From: CAWBRT01 sp963791145
GTDB lineage: Bacteria > Acidobacteriota > Terriglobia > Terriglobales > Acidobacteriaceae
Direction of reading: 5' to 3'
NCBI GenBank assembly: GCA_963791145.1
Contig: CAWBRT010000015.1
Location: 62,001 to 126,000, forward strand
DNA: 64,000 nucleotides
Shown piece after piece: positions 1 to 8,808 of this stretch. Every line of letters starts with the position of its first letter. Positions within the stretch are counted from its first letter, which is position 1. Below the pieces are notes generated by a model. It was not told where the DNA came from and made no database searches. It saw only the letters and a program-made list of their open reading frames with translations. A program made the position numbers and the translations under genes.

Positions 1-407
1 AGCCCGAGGCGGCGAATCACCGACTTGACGACCATCTCCTGGTCTTTTTCGTCGTAGATGACGAAGTCGCGGCGCATGCCCTGGCCGTTGACCTGGAGCG
101 CTTCGATGTCGCGCCGGAGAACACGCACGCACAGGGAATGAAAGGTCGAGATCAGCGGCTTAGACAGGCTGTGGCCGCCCGCCAGTTGCGCCACCCGTTC
201 GGCCATCTCGCTGGCCGCTTTGTTGGTGAAGGTCATGGCCAGAATGGAATTCGGGGCGACGCCGAGGTTCTCGATCAGGTGGGCAATGCGGTAGGTGATG
301 ACGCGGGTCTTGCCGCTGCCGGCTCCGGCCAGAATCAACACCGGTCCGTCGACGGCTTCGACCGCCTCGCGCTGCCGCTGATTCAGCTTGTCGAGAAGAT
401 GCTGCAA
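1..407 (-). CDS. UvrD/PcrA-type DNA helicase, N-terminal part (cut by window edge)
   Basis: Superfamily 1 ATP-dependent DNA helicase of the kind that unwinds nicked DNA in nucleotide excision and mismatch repair. The visible protein has the Q-motif-like start LNQRQREAV, the Walker A motif GAGSGKT, then ITYRIAHLI, motif Ia AMTFTNKAASEMAERV and motif Ib STFHSLCVRVLRRD, in family order. The frame has no ATG near the N-terminus. I chose TTG at 407, which gives MQHLLDKLNQRQ and has AAGG about ten bases upstream; an ATT a few codons earlier is an alternative. The rest of the protein, including the Walker B and 2A/2B regions, lies outside the window. Confidence 0.9.
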   Translation of the reverse strand, partial: MQHLLDKLNQRQREAVEAVDGPVLILAGAGSGKTRVITYRIAHLIENLGVAPNSILAMTFTNKAASEMAERVAQLAGGHSLSKPLISTFHSLCVRVLRRDIEALQVNGQGMRRDFVIYDEKDQEMVVKSVIRRLG

Positions 408-454
408 AAGGGGGACCTTAATTTCAATAGGGACAAAAGAGAGTAAGTGAGAAC

Positions 455-574
455 TCTGTCGCCCCTACGGGGCTTCTCTTGTGAAACTTTTTCGCGTAGG
501 ACGTCTGGATTATCCCACTTTACCCAGGGCTCGCGCCCTGGGCTATTATCTTCAGCCCGCTTCGCAGGCTGGGG
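455..574 (-). repeat. REP-like palindromic intergenic repeat, class I, partial copy
   Basis: Read on the minus strand this stretch carries AGCCCAGGGCGCGAGCCCTGGGT, shown here as two palindrome arms AGCCCAGGGC and GCCCTGGGT, and ends with AAGCCCCGTAGGGGCGACAGA-like sequence. The same order (AGCCCACGG..CCGTGGGT, then AAGCCCC-GAAGGGGGCGACAGA) is found at 43535-43690. It is a non-coding extragenic palindrome; reading frames through it are not credible genes. Confidence 0.65.
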
Positions 575-577
575 CTT

Positions 578-1155
578 TCAGGTGGAGTCAAAAACCGGGC
601 TGTTGGTCGGAGCCGAATCCAACGATTCGTAACCACAAGATGGGGAATATAGCTCGCGTGCGCACCAACTTTCCGTCCGAACCCTAGCAACCTGCGAACG
701 AGATTTGAAACTAAACCCCAAATTCACATCGCGGCTCAAGTTCAGGGCGTCAATTCGGCTTGCGGCTGTCGTGCTCGGCCATGTCCCGTCGGTCGATTCG
801 CGCTTCATTTTGCACTCGGGGCACGGGCAGATCTGGCGCAGGTAGCTCCAGGTGTAAATGCCGTGCTGATGGCCGTCGTTCCAGACAAAGTTGATGGCGT
901 ACTTGCCCACCGGCTTCACCTCGGTCGGCCGCGCCGGGGCTTGAACATGGGCAACTGCCCGGCGACGGGCTGGGGCGGGTCTCCCGGCTGGCGGCCATCC
1001 TTGGCGCGCTCGCCGTTGCAGAGCGCGCAGGGGCAGGCTTCACGCAGGTAGGTGAAGGTGTAGCTGCCGCGGTGGCCGTCCTTCCACTCGATCTCCACGC
1101 CGGTGCCGGAGGTCTTGTTGACCTTGACGGACTTGGGGTCTTCTGCCAGGGACAT
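578..1155 (-). CDS. DUF971 (GBBH-like N-terminal) protein, one apparent frameshift
   Basis: Small DUF971 protein of unknown function; the fold is shared with the N-terminal domain of gamma-butyrobetaine hydroxylase and with proteins linked to Fe-S metabolism. The first frame starts at ATG 1155 and gives the half-domain WKDGHRGSYTFTYLREACPCALC; after a break near 930 a second frame gives WNDGHQHGIYTWSYLRQICPC followed by PEC. Restoring one C in the CCCC run near 930 joins them as FKPPARPTEVKPVGKYA. Each half ends in a CPCxxC cluster, so a metal or Fe-S site is possible (inference). The C-terminus is uncertain: the open frame runs on to 578, but recognisable sequence ends near 790. Confidence 0.7.
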
Positions 1156-1262
1156 ATAAGTCAGTATCGCATACGCGAAATACTCAGTGCCTGCTCGGCA
1201 GAAGCCGGCTGGGAAATACTCAATAGCGCGTAAAATATGGGGCGCTGTCTTCGGGGGATGCC

Positions 1263-1493
1263 GTGGCCGAGTCCGTGCCTTTGCTGATGATTGAGTTTCT
1301 CTCCTGGGTCTCGAGCCGCGCTCGTACCTACGCGGAGACGATGGATGCCTGGCGGAGTCACTGTCCGAGGCAGACCATCTGGGAAGACGCGCAGATCGAA
1401 GGCCTCGTCCAGCTTGAGGGCACGGGGAACACGAACGAGCGCAAGGTGGTGCTTACCGAGCAGGGCAGAGCTTTGCTCAATGGCAATGCTTAG
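1263..1493 (+). CDS. Small hypothetical protein, possible winged-helix fold
   Basis: 76-residue protein starting at GTG 1263. It runs as one compact unit from MIEFLSWVSSRARTYAE through WEDAQIEGLVQLEG to KVVLTEQGRALLNG. The closing pattern (basic strand, V-x-L-T-x-x-G-R-A-L-L) resembles the wing of small winged-helix DNA-binding proteins, but there is no clear signature and no function is proposed. Codon use is normal for the window. It stands alone between the DUF971 gene and rpmB. Confidence 0.5.
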   Translation: MAESVPLLMIEFLSWVSSRARTYAETMDAWRSHCPRQTIWEDAQIEGLVQLEGTGNTNERKVVLTEQGRALLNGNA

Positions 1494-1744
1494 CCGCCGA
1501 GAGAAGCATGCTCCAAGGGCAAGCCTGGGTTGCGGAATGCACGCTTCTTCCAGTAAAATCTATGTTTTGGGTGCCAGCCGTCTGCTTTCCAGTGCGTTCC
1601 CGGCGATCACCGGGGTGCTGTTTGCTGGGAGTGTTGAAACCTGCGGCTGTTGACCAACCCGAGGGCTGCGAGTCGGCGGCGACGGGACTCCGGTGAGACT
1701 GACAGCGGTCAGATCCCATCCAACTGAGACTCTGGAGAGATCAT

Positions 1745-1936
1745 ATGGCACGGGTTTGTGAAGTCTGCGGCAAAGGTCCGCAATTCGGCAATAACATCTC
1801 GCACGCGCATAACGTGACCAAGCGCCGCTGGAACGTCAACCTGCGCCCGGTCAAGGCCAAGGTCCAGGGTGGCAACGCCAAGAAGATGCGCGTTTGCGCC
1901 AAGTGCCTGCGCTCGGGCAAGGTCACCAAAGCCTGA
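1745..1936 (+). CDS. rpmB: 50S ribosomal protein L28
   Basis: 63-residue large-subunit protein of normal length. It begins MARVCEVCGKGPQFGNNISH, has the family core HAHNVTKRRWNVNLRPVKAK, and ends VCAKCLRSGKVTKA. Two CxxC pairs (CEVC near the N-terminus, CAKC near the C-terminus) make it the zinc-binding C+ form. ATG 1745 follows the Shine-Dalgarno-like GGAGAGA. The gene is monocistronic with a strong terminator 64 bases downstream. Confidence 0.96.
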   Translation: MARVCEVCGKGPQFGNNISHAHNVTKRRWNVNLRPVKAKVQGGNAKKMRVCAKCLRSGKVTKA

Positions 1937-2000
1937 ATCAGCGGCGTACTCCCGCCAAGCGCGGCGAACACAGATTTACCCCCGCCTCCAGCCAGGCGAA

Positions 2001-2026
2001 GCCTCCGCAAAGCGGAGGCTTTTTTT
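2001..2026 (+). terminator. Rho-independent terminator of rpmB
   Basis: Perfect 8-bp stem GCCTCCGC / GCGGAGGC with an AAA-type loop, directly followed by a run of seven T. It lies 65 bases after the rpmB stop codon. Confidence 0.93.
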
Positions 2027-2479
2027 GTGTGTCGCGGATGATGCAGGAAGTTGGTAAGCAGCACAACATCGTACCTGCTGCCGACGAAATCAGCATCGAA
2101 AGTCTTCCTTCGACCGTCCGCTAACGGCTGTCATGCCCTGACACAGAGTCATCCGACTCTCAGGTCATGCATAGAAGATATCCCTGAGATCGACAGTCAA
2201 AACACCGGCGTAGCGCCTGAGATATGCGCTTGTCGTCGAGTTAGGTTTGAACTCTGGGCCAAATAGGTTGATACTTGTTCAACTCAGACTGCAACCGGTA
2301 TCGAGAGGACCTTTTTTGTCCCCCGCCGGGCTCCCCGGAGAAGCGCGATCGCGTTGGGCGGGTGACCGACAGGAGCGGCCGGAGGTTTGGGAACTTGAGG
2401 GAGCTCCTCTTCCGCGCGGCAGGCACGGCCAATGCGGTTGCGGTGGAAGCGGAAAGGCGCTCTGGAGGAGAAGCCGAGC
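2027..2479. other. Intergenic region upstream of the DASS transporter
   Basis: About 450 bases between the rpmB terminator and the transporter start. Reading frames that cross it have poor codon use and no family features. A leader and promoter for the transporter are expected here, but I see no convincing -35/-10 pair. The last ten bases contain the GGAGGAG ribosome-binding site. Confidence 0.5.
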
Positions 2480-3928
2480 ATGGCAACAGCTGGCGTAGCA
2501 AAGAGTGCAGCCCCGAACAAGCTGGATTTTATCCGCCATACGTTTGGCGTGCCGCTGGCGGTCGTGCTGACCGCCGCCATCTGGTTCATGCATACGCCCG
2601 TCGGACTGTCCGTACAGGGACAGCGAGCACTGGCGCTGTTCGTCGGAATCTTCGTGCTTTATCTGTCGGAAGCCATACCATTGGCCGTCAGCAGCCTGCT
2701 GGTAGTTCCGGCCGCGGTCCTGATGGGCATCATCAACGTAGGCGGAGCCCTGTCGGGATTCGCGAATCCTTCGGCCTATCTGATTCTGGGCGCCTTCGTG
2801 CTGGCGACTGGGATGGTCAAGACCGGGCTTGCCGAGCGCATCACCTACCTGATTCTGTCGAAGACCGGCTCTTCCCCGATGAGAATTACTCTGGGGATCA
2901 CGATTGCCAATATCGTGATTGCCTTTCTGGTCCCGTCGACCACGGCGCGCACCGCCATTCTGCTGCCGATCTGCATGGGAATCATCAGCCTGTTCTCGTC
3001 GCAGGGACGATCGAACTTTGCCATCGCCATCCTGCTGATCTCGTGTTTCACCAACTCGACCATCGGCGCGGGCATTCTTACGGCAACCGTTCCCAACCCC
3101 GTGACGGTCGCCTTCCTGGCCAAGACCGGACGGATGGTGACCTATGTGGACTGGCTGATTTACGGCTTTCCCACGGCGCTCATCATGACCTTGTTCACCT
3201 GGTGGTTCGTGGTGAAGGTGTACAAGCCGGAAGCAGCCGGCAATCCCGCCGAAGTGGACCGCGTTATCCGGGAACGGCTGCAGAAGATGGGAAAGACAAC
3301 CTCGGCCGAGTGGCGCGCGCTGTCCATCTTCCTGCTCATTACCTTCCTGTGGGCCACCCAGAATTTCACCAAGCTCGACACGACTGTTGTTTGCCTGCTG
3401 GGCGACGTCCTGCTGTTTGTGCCGAAGTTCGGAGTGATCAGCTGGGAGGATGCCAACAAGGGCGTCTCCTGGCAGGTCCTGCTGATTGCCGGCGGCGGGA
3501 TTTCTCTCGGCGAGATCCTGATGAAGACCGGAGCGGCTAAGTGGCTGGCCACCACCATCTTCAACATGCTCGGATTGGGGGGAGCATCTACGCTTCTGGT
3601 GCTGATCGTCATCATGTTCATCGTGCAGTACATGCACTTCTTTTTCTCGACGACGGTGGCCATGGCGACGGCGCTGATGCCCATCGTGCTGGCGATGGCC
3701 GAAACCGCCCACCTCAACCCGCTGGTGCTGGCCCTGCCCGCAGGCATGATCATCGGGGGCGGTCCTCTGCTGATGTTCTATAACACCTTGCCCAACGTGG
3801 TCGTGTACGGCACCGGTAAGCTGCGCGTGGAAGACTTCCCCAAGGTGGGCATTGTGCTGTGCGCCGTTGCCTGCCTGCTCTATGCTCTGACGGCTGCCAC
3901 CTACTGGCGTTGGCTGGGCCTGTTTTAG
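2480..3928 (+). CDS. SLC13/DASS-family anion (di- or tricarboxylate) permease
   Basis: Inner-membrane sodium- or exchange-coupled carrier for dicarboxylates or related anions. The 482-residue protein has the DASS layout: paired hydrophobic halves, an early LGAFVLATGMVKTGLAERI segment, an SNT-like motif PSTTARTAILLP near residue 160, and a matching C-terminal half with PAGMIIGGGPLLMFYNTLPN. The S-T-T and N-T-L replacements of the usual S-N-T make it a divergent member, so the substrate cannot be read off. Start: ATG 2480 is preceded nine bases upstream by GGAGGAG, which beats the in-frame ATG at 2432. No enzyme gene is adjacent. Confidence 0.85.
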   Translation: MATAGVAKSAAPNKLDFIRHTFGVPLAVVLTAAIWFMHTPVGLSVQGQRALALFVGIFVLYLSEAIPLAVSSLLVVPAAVLMGIINVGGALSGFANPSAYLILGAFVLATGMVKTGLAERITYLILSKTGSSPMRITLGITIANIVIAFLVPSTTARTAILLPICMGIISLFSSQGRSNFAIAILLISCFTNSTIGAGILTATVPNPVTVAFLAKTGRMVTYVDWLIYGFPTALIMTLFTWWFVVKVYKPEAAGNPAEVDRVIRERLQKMGKTTSAEWRALSIFLLITFLWATQNFTKLDTTVVCLLGDVLLFVPKFGVISWEDANKGVSWQVLLIAGGGISLGEILMKTGAAKWLATTIFNMLGLGGASTLLVLIVIMFIVQYMHFFFSTTVAMATALMPIVLAMAETAHLNPLVLALPAGMIIGGGPLLMFYNTLPNVVVYGTGKLRVEDFPKVGIVLCAVACLLYALTAATYWRWLGLF

Positions 3929-4293
3929 GAACCGGTTCCGATACCCCGGCAATAAAGACCAAACGGTTCATTGCTGGGGCCTCTCCTTGACGGACGTTGG
4001 ACAACTCAAAAGGGCCTCGGCCGAGCCGGGGAGGGCACCCGCCATAAAGCAGTTGCCGAACTGCAGCTCCCCTTTGTATCCTTTTCAATCGCTGGACCTT
4101 GAAGAATTTTCTCCAAGGCCTTTTCGCCTCATTTTTTTTGCCTTAACGAGGCGAATTGTGATATCCGTCATTCCAATTCGTGGCGTATTCCTCTAAGATT
4201 ACCGACTGAGCAACTCGGTTTTCGGCTGAGGGGTTCCCCTGAGGACTTCTTTCTCCCAAGTCAACAGGGCCGAATCAAGGTGAAAGTTCTGTA
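3929..4293. other. Intergenic region with an 8-bp hairpin
   Basis: No gene seen. TTCGCCTC at 4123-4130 pairs with GAGGCGAA at 4148-4155; the loop contains eight T. This is not a canonical terminator because the T run is in the loop. Promoter elements for the kinase at 4294 could not be identified. Confidence 0.4.
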
Positions 4294-7155
4294 ATGAGGA
4301 GGACGGCTACGGTCGAAACACCGGAAGGAATCAGCAGCGTGAATTCCGGATCCACCCCGGCGGGGGATGCTTCCAGCCGGCAAGCGATGCCTGGACAACC
4401 GCCGCACAAACGCCAGCACACGATCCGATACCGGCTTGCCTGGCTGGTGCTGGTCTGCGTTGTGCCGGTGTGGCTTACGGCCGGCTTCCTGGTCTACTCC
4501 TCGTATCAGGAAAAGCGGCGCGCCATGGAGAGCAGCGTCAAGGAAACCGCGCGGGCGCTGTCGCTGGTGGTTGACCGCGAGTTGGCCAACATACAAGCAA
4601 GCCTGACGGCTCTGGCGACTTCACCTTCTCTGGCCTCCGACGATCTGGCCGGCTTCCATCGCCAGGCGAAGTTGGTTTTGGGCGATTATCCGGGCGGCGA
4701 CATCATTCTGGCGGACGCCACCGGGCAGCAGCTCGTCAATTCCTATGTGCCCTTCGGCAAGCCATTGCCCAGGCGCAACGTTCCCCAGTCGGTGCGCAAC
4801 ATTTATGCCACCGGCCGGCCGGTGATCAGCAACCTGTTCAAGGGAGCCGTCACTGGACGATACATGTTGAGCGTGGACGTCCCGGTGTTCCGCGGCGGAC
4901 AAGTGGTTTACGACTTGGCCCTTACCTTGCCCGCTAACCGCCTTCTGCCGGTGCTTTCCCAGCAGCGCATTTCACCGGACTGGACGATTTCCATCTACGA
5001 CACCAACTTGGTCATGGTGGCCCGCACGCGTTCGCCTGAGAAGTATGTCGGAATGCAGAGCAGTCTTGAGTTGGCGAAGCGACTGACAGGAACCGACGAA
5101 GGGGCGGTAGAGCTTCCGAATAAAGAAGGCGTAGAGACCATCGCTCTCTTCAGCCGATCCGAGAAAACCGGGTGGACGGCCGTTATCGGAATTCCGCAGA
5201 CAATCTTCATCGCCGATGTCTGGCGGTCGCTGCGATGGGCTATCGGCGCAGTCCTGTTGCTTTCCATCACCGGATTCGGCCTGGCTCTGCTTCTGGCGCG
5301 GCGAATGGCTGGCTCCGTTGAAGCCTTGATTGCCCCGGCGCTGGCGCTGGGAAGCGGTGTGCCGGTTGACATAGGCCAACTTGACTTGGCGGAGACCAAC
5401 AAGGTCGGGCAGTCATTGTTACAGGCATCGAAGCTGCTACAGCTGCGCGCCGCGGAGCGAGAGCGGGCGGAGGCGGTAAGGCGGCAGGCGGAAGCATTAG
5501 AGCGCTCCAACCTGGCGCTGCAACGCCGGGAAGCCGATGCCCGGCTTCATGCCGCTGAGTTATCGGCCATCATCACGGAACGCAAAGCCGCCGAGGAGGC
5601 GCAGCGCGGCAGCGAGGAGCGCCTGCGATTGCTGGGCGACAATCTGCCCAACAGCGTGGTCTATCAGTACACGCATGAAGCGGACGGCACGCCGCGTTAT
5701 CTCTACGTCAGCGCCGGCATCGAACGGCTCAGCGGCGTAAAGGCCGCAGATGTGATCCGCGACGCCGGGACGCTTCATCGCCAGTTCCTCCCCGGGGAGT
5801 TGCCCGCGCTGCTGGAGGCCGAGCGGGTTTCCGCCCGCGACCTGTCCGTATTCGAGCGTGAGGCGCAGATGCGGTTGCCCGATGGGCAGCTTCGCTGGAT
5901 GCACCTGTTGTCGCGTCCTCGCCGCCTGCCGGATGGGCGCACGGTCTGGGACGGAGTGCAGACGGATATCACCGAGCGCAAGCGGGCTGAAGCCGAACTG
6001 AAGCAGGCCAGATCGCAAGCCGAACGCAGCACGGCCCAACTGCGGACGATTCTCGATAACATGACGGAGCGCCTGTACGTCTGTGATCACGAAGGCAAGA
6101 TGGTCATGCTGAACGAGGCGGCGCGAGCGACATACGGCCTCAGCGATGGAACTTTTCCACCGCAGGTCTCCGATCTGGATGAGTTGGTTGAGGTGTCTGA
6201 ACTGGATGGCCGCCCAGTACCTCTGCCGGAGTGGCCCATTTCGCGGATCCTGAGTGGGAAGCAAATCCGTGGCCTGGAACTTCGGGTGCGTTCCAAAGTG
6301 ACCGGCAAGGAGTTCATCTTCAGCTACAACGGCGCACCGATCCGCGATGCCGGCGGCAACATCGTCATGGCGGTGTTTACCGCTGAGGACATTACCGACC
6401 GCAAACGGGCCGAGAAGACCCTGATCCGCAGCGAAAAGCTGGCCTCGGCGGGGCGAATGGCCGCGACCGTGGCGCACGAGATCAACAATCCGCTGGAAGC
6501 CATCAGCAACGCGGTCTACCTGGCGTGGATGGACAAATCCATTTCCCAACAAGCCAAGGCCCACCTCGATATCGCCGTCCAGGAGCTGCACCGAGTCGCC
6601 CACCTGGCGCAAAGGACACTGGGCTTCTACCGCGAGTACACGACGCCGGGATTGGTCAACCTAAGCGGCACGGTTGACAGCGTGGTCGAACTTTTTGCTC
6701 CCCGCCTGCGGTCGCGCGGAATCGCCATCGAAAAGCGCTACGCCGAGGTGGAAAAGATCAACGCCGTCGATGGCGAGATTCGGCAGATCGTCTCCAACCT
6801 GCTGTCCAACAGTTTCGACGCGATGGAAAAAGACGGCAGGATCCTGTTCCGGATTAAACCGTGTTCCTGGAGCGGTTGCCGGTCGGTTCGCTTCACCATC
6901 GCGGACACCGGAACGGGCATCGCGCGCGAGCGTATGGGGAATATCTTCGAGCCGTTTTTCACCACCAAGGAAACGGTTGGAACGGGTCTGGGGCTCTGGG
7001 TGACAAAAGAACTGGTGCAAAAACACGGCGGCACTATACGGGTTCGCAGCAAGCCCGGAAAAGGAACCGTGTTCTCGATCAACTTTCCCATAGCGGAGCA
7101 AAACAGCGGAGCAGCCGAACGCGCCTCGGCAGTGAGCGCGCCCCGGGCAAACTGA
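4294..7155 (+). CDS. Membrane-bound PAS-containing sensor histidine kinase
   Basis: 953-residue hybrid-free sensor kinase. Order: transmembrane helix 48-69, extracytoplasmic Cache-like sensor about 70-308, second helix about 312-335, a short linker and coiled coil to 435, PAS domains near 442-560 and 582-705, then HisKA and HATPase_c. The phosphoacceptor is His728 in AHEINNPLEAI. The ATPase shows the N box NLLSNSFDAM, G1 DTGTGIA, F box EPFFTTK and G2 GTGLGLW. The N-terminal 40 residues before the first helix are unusually long. No response regulator is adjacent, so it is an orphan kinase whose partner lies elsewhere. ATG 4294 has only a weak ribosome-binding site. Confidence 0.92.
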   Translation: MRRTATVETPEGISSVNSGSTPAGDASSRQAMPGQPPHKRQHTIRYRLAWLVLVCVVPVWLTAGFLVYSSYQEKRRAMESSVKETARALSLVVDRELANIQASLTALATSPSLASDDLAGFHRQAKLVLGDYPGGDIILADATGQQLVNSYVPFGKPLPRRNVPQSVRNIYATGRPVISNLFKGAVTGRYMLSVDVPVFRGGQVVYDLALTLPANRLLPVLSQQRISPDWTISIYDTNLVMVARTRSPEKYVGMQSSLELAKRLTGTDEGAVELPNKEGVETIALFSRSEKTGWTAVIGIPQTIFIADVWRSLRWAIGAVLLLSITGFGLALLLARRMAGSVEALIAPALALGSGVPVDIGQLDLAETNKVGQSLLQASKLLQLRAAERERAEAVRRQAEALERSNLALQRREADARLHAAELSAIITERKAAEEAQRGSEERLRLLGDNLPNSVVYQYTHEADGTPRYLYVSAGIERLSGVKAADVIRDAGTLHRQFLPGELPALLEAERVSARDLSVFEREAQMRLPDGQLRWMHLLSRPRRLPDGRTVWDGVQTDITERKRAEAELKQARSQAERSTAQLRTILDNMTERLYVCDHEGKMVMLNEAARATYGLSDGTFPPQVSDLDELVEVSELDGRPVPLPEWPISRILSGKQIRGLELRVRSKVTGKEFIFSYNGAPIRDAGGNIVMAVFTAEDITDRKRAEKTLIRSEKLASAGRMAATVAHEINNPLEAISNAVYLAWMDKSISQQAKAHLDIAVQELHRVAHLAQRTLGFYREYTTPGLVNLSGTVDSVVELFAPRLRSRGIAIEKRYAEVEKINAVDGEIRQIVSNLLSNSFDAMEKDGRILFRIKPCSWSGCRSVRFTIADTGTGIARERMGNIFEPFFTTKETVGTGLGLWVTKELVQKHGGTIRVRSKPGKGTVFSINFPIAEQNSGAAERASAVSAPRAN

Positions 7156-7267
7156 CGTCCATCAGTGTCCGAATCAGTCACGCAACCGTTGACCCCGCAA
7201 AACTTTCCGGCAAGCGAATAGCAGCAGGGTTGCAATGTTATTTTTCGCTGACCGAGCGCACTTCCGG

Positions 7268-8704
7268 TCATTTCCCCGAGAGGGCCGCCGCGCTTTCCGG
7301 CTTGCGAATCTGGGCTGCGCCTTCTGTGCCTTCCTTATTGAGCTGCTCGAGGTTCTGGCCCTTCGGTTCAATCCCGAACCAGATCGTAGCCAGGCCCATA
7401 ATCACGCTACCTGCGCCCAGGAAGAGCCACATTCCGGCAAAGTGGCCGGCACCCACGAAAAGGCCGACAGCGCCTGCGCCAATCGCGCCGCCAATGCGTC
7501 CCAGGCCCATGGCGGTCGAGGCCCCCAACACGCGCACGTGCAGGGGGAAAACCTCCGGCGTATAGATCGTTGCGCCGCACACGCCTATTTCACTGAAAAG
7601 CCGGATCAAACAGGCGATCCATAACAATTGGGATGCCGTCGTGGCCACGCTGCCGCAGCAAATCGCAATGCCTGACACCGTGAAACCCACCACGATGAAG
7701 AGCTTTCTCCCCACCTTCTCACTCAGGAAATACACCATGAAGCGTCCGACAATGGAGAGGAGGGAGATGTACAGCATGTAGGTGACCGCTTGCTTGAGGG
7801 TCGTGCCGTAGAGCTGCATGAAAAGCTTAGGCAGCCAGGTGGTGAGAGCCCAGGCCGCCATCTGCGGCAGTATCCAGAGCAGCCAGGTATGAATCGTGCG
7901 CTGTCGCATTTGCGGCGTAAACAGGTCACGGAAGACCGCCGGGGGAAGCATCGGCAGCGGCGGCTCGTTCTGCACCGCAATGCGGGAGCGCTCGATTGCC
8001 TCATCGGAGATTTGAAGGTAGTTAAGCGCCTTTCTGGCTTCGGCAAAGCGGCCGCGATTGGCCAGCCACCTGGGAGATTCGGGCACATTGCGCCGGATCC
8101 AGAAGGTCAGCAAAGCCGGCAGCACGAATGCAAAAAACAGTCCCCGCCAGCCCCATCTCGGAAGGATAAAGAGCGAGACAGCAGAAATGAGTAAGGTCGA
8201 TACCGGCCAGGCTATGGGCATTGCGCCCGTGGAATAGCCGCGAATGCGCGCTGGAGCAAATTCGGCCAGAATGGAAGCATCAACGGGCACCGCCCCGCCG
8301 ATTCCTACTCCGGCGACGAAGCGCGCGCCGATCAGAAAAGCCAGGGTGGGTGCAAAACCGCAAATGCCAGAAAAAACCGAGAACATCAGGAGAGTCACGG
8401 TAAAAGCGATTTTGCGGCCCCACTTGTCGGCGATCCATCCCCAGATAAAGGACCCGGTGGTCATACCGATCAAGGATGCGAAGCCCAACAAGCCCAATAC
8501 CTCCGGCTTGGCGTGGAACTCCTTGCCGATGCCCGGTATGACGAATCCCAACATGTAGGCGTCGCCGGCATCGAACAAAGACGCCAAAGCGGTAATAATG
8601 ATGACCCCGATCATCGGGCGGGTTACCGGCGATTGATCAATCGCGTGTCCGACGGTCCGGTAGGTGAGCGTTTCGCCGCCGCTGGCCTGTTGGTCCTGCC
8701 GCAT
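7268..8704 (-). CDS. MFS transporter, aromatic/organic acid type
   Basis: 478-residue twelve-helix major facilitator protein. Loop 2-3 has the MFS signature GWIADKWGRKIAF, the centre has PESPRWLANRGRFAEARKAL, and the second half repeats it with SEKVGRKLF. This pattern is typical of the sugar/aromatic-acid branch (AAHS and NiaP-like). Start: ATG 8704 follows AAGGGGGG, a better site than the in-frame ATG at 8758. It lies directly downstream of the sugar-acid dehydratase on the same strand (about 100 bases), so uptake of that enzyme's substrate is a reasonable guess. Confidence 0.85.
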   Translation of the reverse strand: MRQDQQASGGETLTYRTVGHAIDQSPVTRPMIGVIIITALASLFDAGDAYMLGFVIPGIGKEFHAKPEVLGLLGFASLIGMTTGSFIWGWIADKWGRKIAFTVTLLMFSVFSGICGFAPTLAFLIGARFVAGVGIGGAVPVDASILAEFAPARIRGYSTGAMPIAWPVSTLLISAVSLFILPRWGWRGLFFAFVLPALLTFWIRRNVPESPRWLANRGRFAEARKALNYLQISDEAIERSRIAVQNEPPLPMLPPAVFRDLFTPQMRQRTIHTWLLWILPQMAAWALTTWLPKLFMQLYGTTLKQAVTYMLYISLLSIVGRFMVYFLSEKVGRKLFIVVGFTVSGIAICCGSVATTASQLLWIACLIRLFSEIGVCGATIYTPEVFPLHVRVLGASTAMGLGRIGGAIGAGAVGLFVGAGHFAGMWLFLGAGSVIMGLATIWFGIEPKGQNLEQLNKEGTEGAAQIRKPESAAALSGK

Positions 8705-8808
8705 GGATTGCCCCCTTCTTTGGCTTCGCACTGTATCCAAAGAAGCCGGGACAATCAATCACGAATTACGATCGGAATCGAGCGCCGGGCATGCCGGCGC
8801 CTGGGCGG

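Noticed and set aside
2279..3952. 557-codon open frame on the minus strand of the DASS gene
   Set aside because: Antisense shadow: rich in His, Gln, Arg and Gly, no family motifs, and opposite a clear transporter.
4123..4155. Hairpin TTCGCCTC/GAGGCGAA as a terminator of the DASS gene
   Set aside because: The T run is in the loop, not after the stem, and the hairpin is almost 200 bases from the stop codon.
5560..6612. 350-codon open frame antisense to the histidine kinase
   Set aside because: Shadow frame over the PAS and HisKA region; no recognisable product.
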